Below, piece after piece: positions 1-8,991 of a stretch of DNA of 64,000 nt. Both the position numbers and the translations under genes were made by a program. The stretch covers positions 310,001 to 374,000 of the forward strand of contig NZ_RBXB01000002.1 of the NCBI RefSeq assembly GCF_003634775.1. Reading direction: 5' to 3'. The notes beneath the pieces were generated by a model that saw only the letters and a program-made list of their open reading frames with translations, was not told the origin of the DNA and ran no database searches. The stretch's first letter is position 1, and each line of letters starts with the position of its first letter. The DNA comes from Chryseobacterium defluvii (GTDB taxonomy: Bacteria; Bacteroidota; Bacteroidia; Flavobacteriales; Weeksellaceae).

Positions 1-497
1 CGGTAAAGAATGACCTGCAGGATTGGGGTTCCAAAATTCCATTTTCCAACATACGTTCCCAACAGACGGATTATAGTTATATAGGTATCGGATGGGGAGA
101 TAAAGGTTTTTATCTGGATACACCTACCTGGGCCGACCTGAAATTTTCTACGGCATTTAAAGCTGCTTTCTGGCTGAGCGAATCTGCAATGCATTGTACG
201 TATTATAAGACAATGAAAGAAGGAAGTGACTGTAAAATGATCATGATCAGCAGATCGCAGTATACTAATCTTGTGCGGTTTATAGAAGACAAATTTGACA
301 GGGATCAGAACGGGAATTTTATTTTGATTCCCACAGATGCGGTATACAGTGATCATGATGCTTTTTACGATGCAAAGGGAAAATACAGCTTCCTTTATAC
401 CTGTAATACATGGTCCAATGATGCTTTAAAAGCAGCCGGACAAAAAGCCGCTTTCTGGACTCCTTCAGATTTCGGGATATTTCAGCACTATAAATAA
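1..497 (+). CDS. DUF2459 (TIGR02117-like) family protein, 5' truncated
   Basis: The reading frame is already open at base 3 and runs to a TAA at 495-497, so only the C-terminal ~164 residues are present. An in-frame ATG at 189 is internal: the upstream residues (GIGWGDKGFYLDTPTWADLK) belong to the same protein. The G-W-G-D-K-x-F-Y block and the closing Y-T-C-N-T-W-S stretch resemble the DUF2459/TIGR02117 family, whose function is unknown. The stop is only 6 bases before the next start, so the two genes are probably cotranscribed. The family call is from memory of the motif; the truncation is directly visible. Confidence 0.75.
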   Translation, partial: VKNDLQDWGSKIPFSNIRSQQTDYSYIGIGWGDKGFYLDTPTWADLKFSTAFKAAFWLSESAMHCTYYKTMKEGSDCKMIMISRSQYTNLVRFIEDKFDRDQNGNFILIPTDAVYSDHDAFYDAKGKYSFLYTCNTWSNDALKAAGQKAAFWTPSDFGIFQHYK

Positions 498-503
498 AAT
501 AGA

Positions 504-1142
504 ATGAAGACTTTTAGTACAATACTGGTCTGTCTTCTTTTATTCTCATGCAAGAGTGAATCCAGGAAAGAATATATTGCTGTTTCTGAAAATCAGGTTA
601 AAAAGCCTGAAATCGATTTTACCAAAACAAAAATAAAAGCTGAAGAAGCCTTAAAGTTTTGTAAATCCAAAGGTTTCAGTACGGATTTTTGTATCCTTAT
701 CGATATGAGCCTGCATTCCGGGGTTAAAAGATTTTTCGTCTGGGATTTTAAGAAACAAAAGGTTTTGAAAAAATATTTGGTGGGTCATGGTTGTGGGATG
801 AATTCATGGAGTAGGGATCAATCCAAAGATAAACCTCAATTCAGCAATGAGGATGGAAGTCATCTTTCGTCATTAGGTAAATATAAGCTGGAGGGTAGAG
901 GGTATAGTGATTGGGGAATTAATGTAAAATATCTGATGCATGGCCTTGATGAATCCAATAGCAATGCTCTGAAAAGATTTATAGTATTTCATTCGTGGAA
1001 CCTAATGAGCGATGAGGAAATATTTCCTCATGGATCTCCTGAAGGTTGGGGTTGTCCTACGATCTCCAATAATGCCATGCGGGAAATTGATCCCAAGATT
1101 CAAAATTCAGAAAAACCGGTCCTGATGTGGATTTATGAATAA
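504..1142 (+). CDS. Murein L,D-transpeptidase catalytic-domain lipoprotein (YkuD_2-like)
   Basis: This 212-residue protein begins with a lipoprotein signal (lipobox LLFSC, Cys at about residue 16), so it is probably anchored in an envelope membrane. The C-terminal half carries the YkuD_2 pattern: a conserved His in IVFHSWN and a presumed catalytic Cys in SPEGWGCPTIS. Such proteins are predicted to act on peptidoglycan peptides by L,D-transpeptidation, or to cut them. It follows the DUF2459 gene by 6 bases. The substrate cannot be told from the sequence, and activity is inferred only from the His and Cys motifs. Confidence 0.8.
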   Translation: MKTFSTILVCLLLFSCKSESRKEYIAVSENQVKKPEIDFTKTKIKAEEALKFCKSKGFSTDFCILIDMSLHSGVKRFFVWDFKKQKVLKKYLVGHGCGMNSWSRDQSKDKPQFSNEDGSHLSSLGKYKLEGRGYSDWGINVKYLMHGLDESNSNALKRFIVFHSWNLMSDEEIFPHGSPEGWGCPTISNNAMREIDPKIQNSEKPVLMWIYE

Positions 1143-1287
1143 GAAACGGTTCGTTTTTCATATTTTTGCAGTGATATGGCCCGTTTTCCCATTTTTTTAC
1201 GAGATCAACGGAACATCTTTCACACCAAAATCTTAAACAATTAATAAATATTTTACAATGTACTCAGAAATTAAGAAGTTGAAACTC

Positions 1288-2067
1288 ATGAAAAAGATCT
1301 TTTTTGTATTCCTTTTTTTATCGGTAAAATTTATAACCGCACAGGCGCCGGATAATTCCTTATATGGATATTTTGAAGAAAAAGGAAATAATACTTTTTA
1401 TAAAAGCTTTAATTTTGATGGAAATGGAAAAGTGTTCATTGCTGATATGGATTACGGAGAATATTTTACACGTAATGACAGCCTTATCATCTATCCGGAT
1501 AAAAGCATCTTTATCTTCAAAATTAAAAAAGATAAATTGATAGGTGCCTCTGAATGGGTTAAGAAAGGTACCTGGATCATCAATAAAGACAGTACACAAA
1601 TCGGAAATAAGGTTATTTCTCCAAAATCTAAGGAAAAAGCCGAACTATTGGCAGAATACTATGATAAAACTAAAAAAAGTAATGACCTGGATGTATTGTT
1701 TTCAGATGAGTTTCCAAAAATTAATGAAGAGCTTTGTAATAAGGGACTTGCGAAAGCCTGTCTTAATCTCTTTGGACTAAAAATGCTTGAATATACACCC
1801 GGAATTTTGAGTGATGCAGACAAAATCGCATCCAAAAAACTAAAGCCTCATCCGGAATTAATCGCTCTTTCCAAAAAAATTATTGCCCTGGGTGAGCCGG
1901 AAGGTTATACGGTATTAGGTTCTTATTATTATACCTTAGGTTTACGAAAAGAAGCTTTTCAGATCTGGGATAAAGGAGAAAAGAATGGAAGCCACAAGTC
2001 CGGTATGGCAAAAGCAACGGTTGAGTTTGAAGAAGAATTACAAAAAGCCCAGCAAAAAGAAGAATAG
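1288..2067 (+). CDS. Secreted protein of unknown function
   Basis: From the ATG at 1288 the protein begins MKKIFFVFLFLSVKFITAQA, a clear signal peptide ending in the typical Bacteroidota T-A-Q. An in-frame ATG at 1258 would add ten residues (MYSEIKKLKL) before it, so 1288 is the better start. The mature part of about 240 residues has a Gly/Asn-rich beta-like first half. The later helical half (residues ~110-255) contains Cys and Ala-Cys-Leu motifs that vaguely recall Sel1/TPR repeats. I do not recognise the family. A strong terminator follows at 2176. Confidence 0.7.
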   Translation: MKKIFFVFLFLSVKFITAQAPDNSLYGYFEEKGNNTFYKSFNFDGNGKVFIADMDYGEYFTRNDSLIIYPDKSIFIFKIKKDKLIGASEWVKKGTWIINKDSTQIGNKVISPKSKEKAELLAEYYDKTKKSNDLDVLFSDEFPKINEELCNKGLAKACLNLFGLKMLEYTPGILSDADKIASKKLKPHPELIALSKKIIALGEPEGYTVLGSYYYTLGLRKEAFQIWDKGEKNGSHKSGMAKATVEFEEELQKAQQKEE

Positions 2068-2175
2068 CAATCAAATAGTTTGGCTATAAGAAAATTGAAT
2101 GCATATTTTTTAATGGAGACTTTAGAATATTGATTAGTATTCCGTACTCATATAGTTATTCTGTAATTAATCATA

Positions 2176-2205
2176 ACCTCTCTGGAAACAGAGAGGTATT
2201 TTTTT
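2176..2205 (+). terminator. Rho-independent terminator
   Basis: A 9-bp perfect stem (ACCTCTCTG / CAGAGAGGT) with a GAAA loop is followed by ATTTTTTT. It separates the secreted-protein gene from the carotenoid operon. Confidence 0.88.
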
Positions 2206-2246
2206 GTTTAAAAAAATGAATATAAATAAACTATATTTTATTTTAT

Positions 2247-2266
2247 TTAGTATATTTGTATACTAA
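2247..2266 (+). promoter_or_regulatory. Carotenoid operon promoter overlapped by a perfect palindrome (probable MarR operator)
   Basis: The -7 element TATATTTG (2251-2258, matching TANNTTTG) lies inside the inverted repeat TTAGTATA-TTTG-TATACTAA. Its arms are 8 bp and perfect, with a 4-base spacer. The next gene, 12 bases downstream, encodes a MarR-type repressor. Protein bound here would block RNA polymerase, so autoregulation of the whole operon is the natural inference. No clear -33 TTTG was found. Confidence 0.7.
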
Positions 2267-2278
2267 TATTTATTTATC

Positions 2279-2953
2279 ATGCATTACAATATCATAAAAG
2301 ATGTAATTCAGTTACTTGATCAGTTTGAAACCGACAACAAGACTCAACATTATTCTAAAGATATTGAAGGGTTCAAAACCTGGATATATGATCAGAAAAA
2401 ACAGCAGCAGGACATCGTGGAAGATGAGCCTTATTGGGAGGGTAAAGAACATGGCAGGTCTCCTGAAAGCGTGATTAGTACTTTGTTAGTACATATGAAC
2501 AGATATGCCAAAACCTATTCAAAATCTGCTATTGCTGATTCGGATTTTGCAACGCAGGAGGATTTTATCTACCTAATCAATCTTAAAGCGTTTGGAGCGA
2601 TGACCAAGATGGAGCTCATTAAAAAGAATATTCAGGATAAGCCGGTAGGGATGCTTATCATCAACAGGCTGATCAGCCAGGGATGGGTGGAGCAGAAAGA
2701 TTCCGATGCGGATAAGAGAACAAAAATGATCACTATTACAGCAGAAGGTCTGGCTGCACTGGCCCAACAAATGGACAAGATCAGAAGTGCTACTCATATT
2801 GTGGCGGGTGATCTTGATTATTCTGAAAAGATGAGCCTTATCCGGATTCTGGATAAACTGGATAAGTTTCATCATCTGATATTCAGCAGGAATATTGACA
2901 GTAAAAACCTCATTGATGAGGTGTATAAGGAACATACATTTATAAAGAACTAA
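2279..2953 (+). CDS. MarR family transcriptional regulator of the carotenoid operon
   Basis: A 224-residue protein with a winged-helix region at about residues 95-180. It includes TKMELIKKNIQDKPVGMLII (recognition helix region) and the wing DSDADKRTKMITITAEG, the D-x-R-x-x-x-x-x-L/I-T-x-x-G hallmark of MarR. The N-terminal ~60 residues are charged and longer than in a minimal MarR protein. It is the first gene of a tightly packed run ending with the photolyase and is only 2 bases from crtI. The palindrome over its own promoter suggests it represses the operon. The effector is unknown. Confidence 0.85.
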   Translation: MHYNIIKDVIQLLDQFETDNKTQHYSKDIEGFKTWIYDQKKQQQDIVEDEPYWEGKEHGRSPESVISTLLVHMNRYAKTYSKSAIADSDFATQEDFIYLINLKAFGAMTKMELIKKNIQDKPVGMLIINRLISQGWVEQKDSDADKRTKMITITAEGLAALAQQMDKIRSATHIVAGDLDYSEKMSLIRILDKLDKFHHLIFSRNIDSKNLIDEVYKEHTFIKN

Positions 2954-2955
2954 AA

Positions 2956-4425
2956 ATGAAAAAGATTGCCATTATAGGTTCCGGATTTTCGGGATTATCC
3001 GCTGCGGCATATTCTTCAAAAGAAGGACATGAGGTCCATGTGTTTGAAAAAAATGAAAATGCAGGTGGACGCGCAAGGCAGTTCAGGACACATAATGGAT
3101 ATCTTTTTGATATGGGGCCAAGCTGGTATTGGATGCCGGATATTATAGAGTCTTTTTTTAATGACTTCGGGAAAAAGGCTTCTGATTTTTATGAACTGGT
3201 TCCACTGGATCCCCAGTTTGAAATGGTTTTTTCAGACACAACCATGAGCATTCCTCACAGGTATGAAAAAATGCAGGAACTTTTTGAAAAAACAGAAAAA
3301 GGAGCCGGTAAAAAGCTTGAAGCTTTTATGGAAGATGCACGGTACAAATATGAAGTGGGAATGAAGAACTTTGTTAATAAGCCTTGCCACTCCTGGTTGG
3401 AATTTGTTTCGCCAACCATTGTCAAAAGTGCTTTGAAGCTGGATCTGCTTACTAATTTCCAACGTTTTGTCAGAAAGTACTTTAAACATCCGAAGCTGAT
3501 CATGCTGATGGAATTTCCTGTTATTTTTCTCGGAGCTTCTCCCAAAGATATACCCGCCTTATATAGCCTCATGAATTATGGGGGATATAAATTAGGGACA
3601 TGGTATCCAATGGGCGGCTTTTTCAGGATTGTAGATGCTATGAAGCAGATAGCCTTAAGCAACGGTGTGCAATTTCATTTTAATGCTAATGTTCAGAGGA
3701 TTGTTGTTGAAAATGGAAAGGCATCTTCCCTGATCGTTAACGGAAAAGCATTGGATTTCGATGTGATCATCGCTTCATCGGATTATCAGCACACCGAAAG
3801 CCAGCTTCTTCCAGAAGAATATAGAAATTATAAGTCAAACTATTGGAAAAATCTGACTTTTGCACCTTCTTGCCTTATTTACTATCTGGGATTAAAAGAG
3901 AAAATTCCAAATCTCAAGCATCATACTTTATTTTTTGAAAATGATCTGGAATTACATACCAGGGAAATTTATGAAAATAAGAAATGGCCTACAAAACCTT
4001 TATTCTATGCATGTTGTCCTTCAAAAACCGACAAGGATGTAGCACCGGAGAATTGTGAGAATGTATTTCTTTTGATGCCAATTGCCATCGGGATTGAAGA
4101 TTCTGAAGGAATGAGAGAGAAATATTTCCTTGATATGATTGAACGATTAGAAAAACATACAGGCTCCTCCGGATTGTTATCTAAAATAGAGTATAAAAAA
4201 AGCTATTGTATCAAAGATTTTAAAGAAGACTACAATGCCTACGAAGGAAATGCCTATGGTCTTGCCAATACCTTATCCCAGACTGCTGTTTTAAAGCCAT
4301 CTCTCAGGAACAAAAAAGTAAAAAATATCTTTTATACAGGCCAGCTCACTGTTCCCGGACCGGGAGTTCCGCCCTCTATTATTTCGGGCAAAATAGCTGC
4401 CGGAGAAGCCACCCATAAGAATTAA
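2956..4425 (+). CDS. crtI: Phytoene desaturase family FAD enzyme
   Basis: The 489-residue protein opens with the FAD-binding Rossmann motif IGSGFSGLSAAAYSSKEGHE (residues ~7-26) followed by E-x-x-x-x-x-G-G-R-A. It ends with the carotenoid-desaturase signature TGQLTVPGPGVPPSIISGK. Length and both signatures fit CrtI, which desaturates phytoene stepwise to lycopene at the inner membrane. crtB follows directly and cyclase and hydroxylase genes lie downstream, so lycopene-type desaturation is the likely role. The exact number of desaturation steps cannot be read from sequence. Confidence 0.93.
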   Translation: MKKIAIIGSGFSGLSAAAYSSKEGHEVHVFEKNENAGGRARQFRTHNGYLFDMGPSWYWMPDIIESFFNDFGKKASDFYELVPLDPQFEMVFSDTTMSIPHRYEKMQELFEKTEKGAGKKLEAFMEDARYKYEVGMKNFVNKPCHSWLEFVSPTIVKSALKLDLLTNFQRFVRKYFKHPKLIMLMEFPVIFLGASPKDIPALYSLMNYGGYKLGTWYPMGGFFRIVDAMKQIALSNGVQFHFNANVQRIVVENGKASSLIVNGKALDFDVIIASSDYQHTESQLLPEEYRNYKSNYWKNLTFAPSCLIYYLGLKEKIPNLKHHTLFFENDLELHTREIYENKKWPTKPLFYACCPSKTDKDVAPENCENVFLLMPIAIGIEDSEGMREKYFLDMIERLEKHTGSSGLLSKIEYKKSYCIKDFKEDYNAYEGNAYGLANTLSQTAVLKPSLRNKKVKNIFYTGQLTVPGPGVPPSIISGKIAAGEATHKN

Positions 4426-4428
4426 ACT

Positions 4429-5265
4429 ATGAAAAAATTATTTGATGAACTTTCTTACAAAGTAAGCAGGGAAACAACAAAGCTTTACAGCACCAGTTTT
4501 TCCTTGGGAATACTGGCATTGTCTCCAAGAATCAGGAATCCCATATATGCCATTTACGGATATGTTCGCCTAGCCGATGAAATTGTAGACAGTTTTCATG
4601 AACACGACAAAGAAAGACTACTCCGGAGATATAAAGAAGAAACCTTTCAGGCATTGGAGGATGGAATTTCCCTTAATCCTATTCTGCAGTCATTTCAAGA
4701 GGTGGTGCATGAATATAAAATCGATCATAACCTTATCAGGCAATTTTTGAAAAGCATGGAAATGGATCTTCATAAGATAGAGTATGACTCGGAATTATAT
4801 AAAGAATACATTCTGGGATCAGCAGAGGTGGTGGGATTGATGTGTTTGCAAATATTTGTTGAAGGCAATACTGCGGAATTTGAAAGGCTTCAACCATTTG
4901 CTATGAAATTGGGTTCTGCTTTTCAGAAAGTTAATTTTCTGAGGGATATGAAAGATGATAGTCAAATATTAGGGCGTAATTACTTTCCTAATGTTGATAT
5001 TTCCTATTTTGATAATAGGGTAAAGTCTGAAATTGAAAAAGAAATAGAAGCGGAGTTCAAAGAGGCCCTTGAAGGCATAAAGAAGCTCCCGGGTTCTTCA
5101 AGATTCGGAGTATATCTCGCATATCGTTATTATATTTCGCTTTTCAGAAAAATAAAAAAGACTTCTGCTCACAAGATCATCAATCAGAGAATAAGAATTT
5201 CGAATGGCAGGAAAATATCCTTGATGATGAGCAGTTATCTGCAATATAAAATATCACTTTTATAG
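4429..5265 (+). CDS. crtB: Phytoene synthase
   Basis: A 278-residue squalene/phytoene synthase. The first Asp-rich motif is R-L-A-D-E-I-V-D (residues ~48-54). The second is QKVNFLRDMKDD, followed by G-R-N-Y-F-P. These Asp residues bind the Mg-diphosphates of two geranylgeranyl diphosphates, which are condensed to phytoene. It starts 3 bases after the crtI stop and shares its operon. No GGPP synthase gene is seen in the window, so the precursor must come from a gene elsewhere. Confidence 0.93.
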   Translation: MKKLFDELSYKVSRETTKLYSTSFSLGILALSPRIRNPIYAIYGYVRLADEIVDSFHEHDKERLLRRYKEETFQALEDGISLNPILQSFQEVVHEYKIDHNLIRQFLKSMEMDLHKIEYDSELYKEYILGSAEVVGLMCLQIFVEGNTAEFERLQPFAMKLGSAFQKVNFLRDMKDDSQILGRNYFPNVDISYFDNRVKSEIEKEIEAEFKEALEGIKKLPGSSRFGVYLAYRYYISLFRKIKKTSAHKIINQRIRISNGRKISLMMSSYLQYKISLL

Positions 5266-5282
5266 TAATTTAAACCGGAATA

Positions 5283-5753
5283 ATGGTACACACGCTTGTT
5301 AGAGAACAGCAGCTCAATTGCGATATAGATACAGCATGGAAATTTTTTTCTTCCGCTCATAATCTGTCTGAAATCACTCCAAAGGATATGGGATTCATCG
5401 TTCTTACGCCAATGAAGAAGGATGAGATTTATGAAGGAATGATCATAGATTATCACGTCTCTCCTTTACTGGGAATCAAGCTGGACTGGAGGACTGAGAT
5501 TACTCAGGTAGACTTCCGTAAGAGTTTTACAGATTTTCAGAAGAAAGGGCCTTATAAGCTTTGGAACCATTTTCATGAATTTATCCCGAATGAACAAGGG
5601 GTTTTGATGATGGATACTGTTGATTATGAATTACCATTCGGGTTTTTAGGTGATATTGCGCATAGCTTGTTGGTCAGAAAAAAGCTCGATCATATTTTCG
5701 CATATCGCTATAAGGTGCTGGAAAAATTATTTAATAAAAAGCAGGCCTCATGA
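5283..5753 (+). CDS. SRPBCC (START/Bet v1-like) family protein
   Basis: 156 residues with the SRPBCC layout: an N-terminal strand (VREQQLNCDIDTAWKFFSSA), a central W-R-T-E-I block and a C-terminal helix (VRKKLDHIFAYRYKVLEKLF). Such folds bind hydrophobic ligands. Its stop overlaps the crtZ start by 4 bases (ATGA), which implies translational coupling. Its place between crtB and crtZ suggests a part in carotenoid handling or pathway efficiency, but this is inference from position only. Confidence 0.8.
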   Translation: MVHTLVREQQLNCDIDTAWKFFSSAHNLSEITPKDMGFIVLTPMKKDEIYEGMIIDYHVSPLLGIKLDWRTEITQVDFRKSFTDFQKKGPYKLWNHFHEFIPNEQGVLMMDTVDYELPFGFLGDIAHSLLVRKKLDHIFAYRYKVLEKLFNKKQAS

Positions 5754-6208
5754 ATTTCCTAATTGTCATAGGTACATTTTTTGCCATGGAAGGTGCTACT
5801 TGGCTGATCCATAAATATGTCATGCATGGCTTTCTTTGGGTGCTTCATAAGGACCATCATGATCACAGCAGCGATGGACCTGTAGAAAAAAATGATTACT
5901 TCTTTATCATATTTGCAGTTCCTACAATAGCGCTTATGTATTACGGAACCATTCAGGGGTTTAATTTTTATTTCTACATCGCCTTGGGAATTGCATTATA
6001 CGGAATGGCTTATTTTTTTGTCCATGATATTTTTATTCATCAAAGGCTGAAAATCCTCCGTAATACACAGAATCCATATTTACTGGCCATCAGGAGGGCT
6101 CACAAGCAACATCATAAGCATACGGAAAAAGAGGAAGGGGAGTGTTTCGGATTCTTATGGGTTCCGGTAAAGTATTTTAAAATGTATTTCAACAAAAATA
6201 AATCATAA
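5750..6208 (+). CDS. crtZ: Beta-carotene 3-hydroxylase (CrtZ, fatty acid hydroxylase superfamily)
   Basis: The 152-residue membrane protein carries all four His motifs of the di-iron hydroxylases: HKYVMH (residues 21-26), HKDHH (33-37), HDIFIH and HKQHH. This is the CrtZ type, which adds hydroxyls to the beta-ionone rings to give zeaxanthin via cryptoxanthin. Several hydrophobic segments lie between the motifs. It is translationally coupled to the SRPBCC gene upstream and followed 2 bases later by the cyclase gene. Confidence 0.92.
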   Translation: MNFLIVIGTFFAMEGATWLIHKYVMHGFLWVLHKDHHDHSSDGPVEKNDYFFIIFAVPTIALMYYGTIQGFNFYFYIALGIALYGMAYFFVHDIFIHQRLKILRNTQNPYLLAIRRAHKQHHKHTEKEEGECFGFLWVPVKYFKMYFNKNKS

Positions 6209-6210
6209 GA

Positions 6211-6897
6211 ATGCTACAGTATACTTACCTTCTGATCAATTTTTTTACGGTAATCATCTGTTTTGTATTTTCTTTTCATCCTAAAATAAAATTCAACAGG
6301 CATTTCGGGGCATTCTTGTTAGCGGCTTTTCTTGTGGGAGCAGTCTTTATCACTTGGGATGCGTTGTTTACGAAAATGGGCGTGTGGTGGTTCAATGAAA
6401 AATATACATTAGGGTTGAAGCTTCTGGGGCTTCCGTTGGAAGAGATGATGTTCTTTATCAGCATACCTTTTTCATGCCTGTTTACCTATTACTGCCTGGA
6501 TCAGTTTTTTCGTCTTGACTGGAAACCAATCCCGGAAAAAATATTCGTCGTGGTAAGTATCGTGATGGCGTTTAGCATAGCAGCTTACCATAATGAAAGA
6601 ATATATACCTGCATTACTTTTTTTACAACGGCCCTTAGTATGTTTGTTTTATATTTTATGTTGAACGTGCGCTGGATCGGAAAAGCGTCTTTTATTTATC
6701 TGATATTAATGCCCGGTTTTATAGCAGTTAATGGAATACTTACGGGAACAGGGCTGGAATCCCCGATCGTCAACTATAATCCGAATGACTTCATGGGCAT
6801 CAGATTTCTTACGATTCCTATAGAAGATACCGTGTACGGATATGAATTGATCTTATGGAATCTTTATTTTTTTCTAAAATTCAAAACGGATGAGTAA
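6211..6897 (+). CDS. Lycopene cyclase, fused CrtYc/CrtYd domain type
   Basis: A 228-residue, very hydrophobic protein with about seven membrane segments. It has two lycopene-cyclase-domain motifs: LPLEEMMFFISIPF at ~residues 75-90 and IPIEDTVYGYELILWN near the C-terminus. In actinobacteria these two halves are separate CrtYc and CrtYd chains; here they form one chain. The expected reaction is cyclisation of lycopene to beta-carotene. The 3' end overlaps the photolyase gene by 8 bases. Confidence 0.88.
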   Translation: MLQYTYLLINFFTVIICFVFSFHPKIKFNRHFGAFLLAAFLVGAVFITWDALFTKMGVWWFNEKYTLGLKLLGLPLEEMMFFISIPFSCLFTYYCLDQFFRLDWKPIPEKIFVVVSIVMAFSIAAYHNERIYTCITFFTTALSMFVLYFMLNVRWIGKASFIYLILMPGFIAVNGILTGTGLESPIVNYNPNDFMGIRFLTIPIEDTVYGYELILWNLYFFLKFKTDE

Positions 6898-8179
6898 GAT
6901 TCATGTTTTCTGGTTTCGCAGGGATCTCAGGATTGAAGATAATGTGGGATTGTATCATGCGTTGCGCTCGGGGGGCAAGGTGATGGCTGTCTTTATTTTT
7001 GATACGGATATTCTCAATAACCTGAATAACCGATCAGATAAAAGAGTGGATTATATTCATCAGGCATTGGAAGGAATCCATGAAGAATTAAAAGCATGCA
7101 ACAGTGCATTATTTACCTATCACGGAAAGCCTTTAGATGTATTTGAGAAACTGATCAGCGAATATGATATTGATACTGTTTTCTGTAACCGGGATTATGA
7201 GCCGCAGGCAATACAAAGGGATAAGATTGTGGCCGGTTTTCTCAGAAAAAATAATGTAAAGTTTACAGATTGTAAAGACCAGGTTATCTTTGAAAGAAAT
7301 GATGTTCTGAAAAATGACGGCTCTCCGTACACCATTTTTACTCCTTATTCAAAAAAATGGAAAGAAAGCTTATCAACAGAGAAGATTAAATTTTTTAAGG
7401 CTGAGATGAATAATTTTCTTCCTGTACAATCTCCAGAACATATTCTGAGCCTGAAGCATATCGGATTTGAGAAAACAGGAATGCAATACCTGTGTCCTGT
7501 ATTGAATAAAAAAATAATAGATTCTTATCACCGGTACAGAGATTTTCCGGCAATGGATCATACGACTCATTTAGGGATTGCGCTCCGCTTCGGGACGATC
7601 TCTGTAAGAAAATGTGTGCAATATGCCTTACGGCATAGTGAAACATGGCTGAATGAGCTTATCTGGAGGGAATTTTTCATGCAGATCCTGTTTCATTTTC
7701 CTTATGTAGTCCATCATTGTTTTAAAAAACAGTATGAGAATGTGAAATGGAGAAATGATGAAAAGGAGTTTGAGTTATGGTGTACCGGAAATACCGGTTA
7801 TCCTATGGTAGATGCCGGAATAAGGCAGCTTAATGAGACCGGATTTATGCATAACCGGGTAAGGATGATTGTTGCAAGCTTTCTTACCAAACATTTATTG
7901 ATAGACTGGCGATGGGGGGAAGCTTATTTTGCGGAAAAACTGTTGGATTATGATCTTTCAGCCAACAATGGCAACTGGCAGTGGGCGGCAGGATGCGGAT
8001 GCGATGCTGCACCTTATTTCAGAATTTTTAATCCTGAAGAGCAGACTAAAAAATTTGATAAGGATCTGGAGTACATCAAAAAATGGCTTCCGGACAATTA
8101 TCGGGTTCCACCTGTAGTAGACCATAAAGTAGCCAGGGAAAGAGCTCTTGAAACCTATAAAAATGCGCTTATGGAGTAA
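6890..8179 (+). CDS. phr: Deoxyribodipyrimidine photolyase / cryptochrome family
   Basis: 429 residues. The N-terminal alpha/beta domain begins HVFWFRRDLRIEDNVGLYHA. The C-terminal FAD domain contains W-R-E-F, TGNTGYPMVDAGIRQLNETG, MHNRVRMI and NNGNWQWAAGCGCDAAPYFR, matching class I CPD photolyases. These repair UV-made cyclobutane pyrimidine dimers with blue light. It is the last gene of the carotenoid operon, overlapping the cyclase gene by 8 bases, so pigment and photorepair are likely expressed together. It converges with the anti-sigma gene: the stops are 1 base apart. Confidence 0.93.
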   Translation: MSKIHVFWFRRDLRIEDNVGLYHALRSGGKVMAVFIFDTDILNNLNNRSDKRVDYIHQALEGIHEELKACNSALFTYHGKPLDVFEKLISEYDIDTVFCNRDYEPQAIQRDKIVAGFLRKNNVKFTDCKDQVIFERNDVLKNDGSPYTIFTPYSKKWKESLSTEKIKFFKAEMNNFLPVQSPEHILSLKHIGFEKTGMQYLCPVLNKKIIDSYHRYRDFPAMDHTTHLGIALRFGTISVRKCVQYALRHSETWLNELIWREFFMQILFHFPYVVHHCFKKQYENVKWRNDEKEFELWCTGNTGYPMVDAGIRQLNETGFMHNRVRMIVASFLTKHLLIDWRWGEAYFAEKLLDYDLSANNGNWQWAAGCGCDAAPYFRIFNPEEQTKKFDKDLEYIKKWLPDNYRVPPVVDHKVARERALETYKNALME

Positions 8180-8180
8180 A

Positions 8181-8990
8181 TCAGATTTCACCCATTACAT
8201 ACATGTTTTCCATAGTTGGAACTTCACTTCCGCCTTGCTTTTCAAGCGTAATTGCGAAAGCCTGGGCTTTATCTATATGAGAAAGGGCAATTTTACTGTC
8301 TTTATCCTCAGTATACATACCTGCACTCACAGGCTTACCGTCCGCAATCGCCCAAAGCTGGTACTGCATTCCTGCAGGAGCTTTAGGAAGACTTTCCGCA
8401 TTCAGGTAAACTTCTTTTGTACTTTTATCCCAAAAAACCACAGCTTTGGAGTCAGGGTGCTTTTCCACACCTTTCAGTTTCACCATTTGCATATCAGGAT
8501 GAGACAGCATCTGCCATTTCTGCTGCATTTTTTGCAGCGCAATATCCTGAGATTGTTTTTCAGATTCCAGCTTTGTAATTTGTTTTTTGGTTTCGGATTG
8601 GCTGTTCATCCAAAATAGATGACCGGCAATACTGATTAAGAATAAGATGGAAGCTGCAATGGCATATACTTTCCAATTGTTGTTCCCCTGGATTCTTACC
8701 TCTTCCTGATCTTTGGCAGCCGGAATGTTTTTCGATACCACGGGTTTTATTTCTACAGAAGTTTGTTCCTGCTGAATTTTGTTCCAGATTTTGGATTTTA
8801 AATCATCAGGTGGCAATACGGCCTGAGCTGTAGCCAAATCTTCCAGCGTTTTCTGTGCTTCTTCAAAAGCCGCTCTTACTTCAGCATTATTTTTTATCAC
8901 ACACTCCAAAATCCCTGCTTCCTCGGGAGAAGCAAGACCTAGAATATAAGATTCTATAATTCCGGATGATATGTATTCTTTTGTGTTCAA
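8181..8990 (-). CDS. Anti-sigma factor, RskA-like
   Basis: 269 residues. An N-terminal helical sigma-binding region (E-S-Y-I-L-G-L-A-S-P-E-E-A) is followed by one membrane segment at about residues 98-120 (VYAIAASILFLISIAGHLFW). The C-terminal periplasmic domain is RskA-like (LPKAPAGMQYQLWAIADGKP). Such proteins hold their ECF sigma factor at the inner membrane until signal-driven proteolysis. The gene follows its sigma factor by 1 base. The signal is unknown. Confidence 0.88.
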   Translation of the reverse strand: MNTKEYISSGIIESYILGLASPEEAGILECVIKNNAEVRAAFEEAQKTLEDLATAQAVLPPDDLKSKIWNKIQQEQTSVEIKPVVSKNIPAAKDQEEVRIQGNNNWKVYAIAASILFLISIAGHLFWMNSQSETKKQITKLESEKQSQDIALQKMQQKWQMLSHPDMQMVKLKGVEKHPDSKAVVFWDKSTKEVYLNAESLPKAPAGMQYQLWAIADGKPVSAGMYTEDKDSKIALSHIDKAQAFAITLEKQGGSEVPTMENMYVMGEI

Positions 8991-8991
8991 T

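Noticed and set aside
8148..8618. 156-residue plus-strand frame opposite the anti-sigma gene
   Set aside because: Antisense shadow; His/Phe-rich composition typical of the reverse of an A-rich gene.
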